Assembly: GCF_028640845.1 (NCBI RefSeq)
Contig: NC_080539.1
Location: 366,873,233 to 366,937,232, forward strand
Source of the DNA: Ahaetulla prasina
Lineage: Eukaryota > Chordata > Lepidosauria > Squamata > Colubridae
Length of the DNA stretch: 64,000 nucleotides
Direction: 5' to 3'
The notes under the pieces are model-generated. The model worked only from the letters and a program-made list of their open reading frames with translations, did no database searches and was not told the origin of the DNA. This document shows positions 62,786-64,000 of the stretch, piece by piece. Within the stretch, counting starts at the first letter, position 1. Each line of letters begins with the position of its first letter. Both the position numbers and the translations under genes were made by a program.

Positions 62786-62792
62786 CATAGAA

Positions 62793-63258
62793 CAAGGGTG
62801 TCAAACTAAAGGCCTGGGGGCCGGTTCTGGCCCTCAAGGTGGATTGCGAGATATGGCCCGCGAGGCCGCTCTGAAAACAGCGAAGAATCACCGTGCGGTG
62901 CTTCAGTCAGCGAAAACGGAGCACAGGAAGGCCATGGGCGGCCCTAGCAAGCTCTGTTTTCGCTGGCAGAGTTTTGCAGGAGGCTGTCGCAGCCGAAAAC
63001 GGAGTTCACGAGGACCGCGGGCAGCCCTCCCGAGCTCCATTTTCACTGGCAGAGGGTTGCAGGAGGCCATCGCAGCCGAAAACAGAGCTCGGGAGCCTGT
63101 TTTTGCTGGTAGAGGGCTTGGGCCGCCACAGGCACCCCCGACATGAGTGACATTGAGCTGGCCAAGCCTACCCTGGCCATGCCCACCCTGGCCCCCCAAG
63201 GTCAAACACAACCCTGATGTGGCCCTCATTGAGTTTGAAATTGAGTTTGACACCCTTG
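62793..63258. mobile_element. hAT-type element with perfect 8-bp target duplication
   Basis: Ends CAAGGGTGTCAAACTAAAGG and GAGTTTGACACCCTTG; flanks CCATAGAA at 62785-62792 and 63259-63266. The interior repeats GCCGAAAACGGAG..TTCGCTGGCAGAG-type blocks about four times. Same family as 35006-35466. Confidence 0.9.
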
Positions 63259-63266
63259 CCATAGAA

Positions 63267-64000
63267 CATAGAATAGTAATAGAGTTGGAAGAGACCTTGG
63301 AGATCTTCCAGTCCAACCCGCTGCTCAAGCAGGAGACCCTATACCATTTCAGTCAAGTGGCTGTCCAGTGTCTTCTCTAAAAATCTCCAATGATGAAGCA
63401 CCCACAACCTCTGGAGGCAAGTCATTCTACTGATTAATTGTTCTAACTGTCAGGAAATTTCTCCTTAGTTCTAAATTGCTTATCTCCCTGATTAGTTTCC
63501 ATCCATTACTTCTTGTCTTGCCTTCAGGTACTTTGGAGAATAGCTTGACTCCCTCTTCTTTGTGGCAACCCCTGAGATATCGAAACACTGCTATCATGTC
63601 TCCCCTGGTCCTTCTTTTCATTAAACTAGGCATACACAATTCCACCAACCGTTCTTCATAAGTTTTAGCTTCTAGTCTCCTTTGTTGCTCTTCTCTGCAC
63701 TCTTTCTAGAGTCTCAACATCTTTTTAATACAGTATTGTAGTGATGAGAACTGGATTTCCTATAAAACCTTACTTTTTTCACCACTGAATTTCATTTTGT
63801 TAGATGAGGCCCAATGTTCAAGACTGTCAAGATCCTTCTGTATCTTAAGCCTATCTTCTGGAGTGTTGGCTATTCCTGCCAGCTTGGTGTAGTCTGCAAA
63901 TTTGATGACTTCTCCATCTATCCTCTCAACTAAATGATTGATGAAGATACTGAAGAGTACTGGGCCTAAGACAGAACCTTGGGTTACCCACTGCATACAG
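63267..64000 (-). mobile_element. CR1 LINE, continuing beyond the window
   Basis: Minus sense: 63996-63760 encodes QWVTQGSVLGPVLFSIFINH and IKFADYTKLAGIANTPEDR, the palm of the CR1 reverse transcriptase, in which the usual FADD is FADY. Further on TRGDMIAVFRYLRGCHKEEG is the C-terminus. The 3' UTR ends near 63270 with 'gagttggaagagaccttgga'. Confidence 0.9.

Overview
The window is vertebrate nuclear DNA, most likely from a squamate reptile and probably a snake. The repeat mix supports this: CR1-type LINE 3' ends that run directly into (AATAG)n/(ATTCT)n arrays (the 'Snake1' pattern), BovB/RTE, L1, L2-like and CR1 LINEs, tRNA-derived SINEs with a BovB-type tail (Sauria-SINE style), hAT and Tc1/Tigger-type MITEs, a Helitron and solo LTRs. 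The species cannot be fixed from the sequence alone.

The only host gene I can support is on the minus strand: seven consecutive internal coding exons of CAMK4 (calcium/calmodulin-dependent protein kinase type IV), at 43383-43461, 27404-27466, 19241-19323, 15768-15840, 5153-5243, 2427-2501 and 380-455. They join in frame for 540 nt (180 codons), all have AG/GT borders, and together cover the kinase domain from the glycine-rich loop to just past the APE motif (VAIK-type Lys, HRD, DFG, activation-loop Thr, APE, DMWSVG). The first coding exon and promoter were not found and should lie beyond 64000; the C-lobe remainder, autoinhibitory/calmodulin-binding region and C-terminus lie beyond position 1. 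Everything from 43462 to 64000 is therefore probably first-intron sequence.

The introns are mostly transposons, often inserted into one another. The commonest unit is a roughly 330-bp MITE whose ends read TACAGGTAGTCCTCGACTTAC and its inverse (Tigger/pogo-like by inference); more than twenty copies are visible and many are split by later insertions. hAT-type non-autonomous elements with CAG..CTG ends and 8-bp target duplications are the second most frequent. Several insertions carry clear target-site duplications, so their order can be read directly: MITE then solo LTR then L1 at 40678-42262; MITE then L1 then CR1 at 10509-11867; MITE then Helitron then a 38-bp L1 tail at 33535-34545; and a hAT MITE split by a LINE that has an internal 937-bp tandem duplication at 36029-38749. 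A nearly full-length L1 (49971-55559, 20-bp target duplications, intact ORF1, frameshifted ORF2) is the largest single element.

I see no bacterial-style system, CRISPR array, tRNA/rRNA gene or new coding gene. The most unusual signals are recurrent head-to-head inverted copies of what look like Penelope-like element ends (some with hammerhead-like cores), a 12-copy minisatellite grown from the internal promoter region of a tRNA-derived SINE, a perfect 59-bp-arm palindrome, two identical RFX X-box palindromes close to a CAMK4 exon, and a polyadenylated RNA fragment of unknown origin inserted in a MITE.
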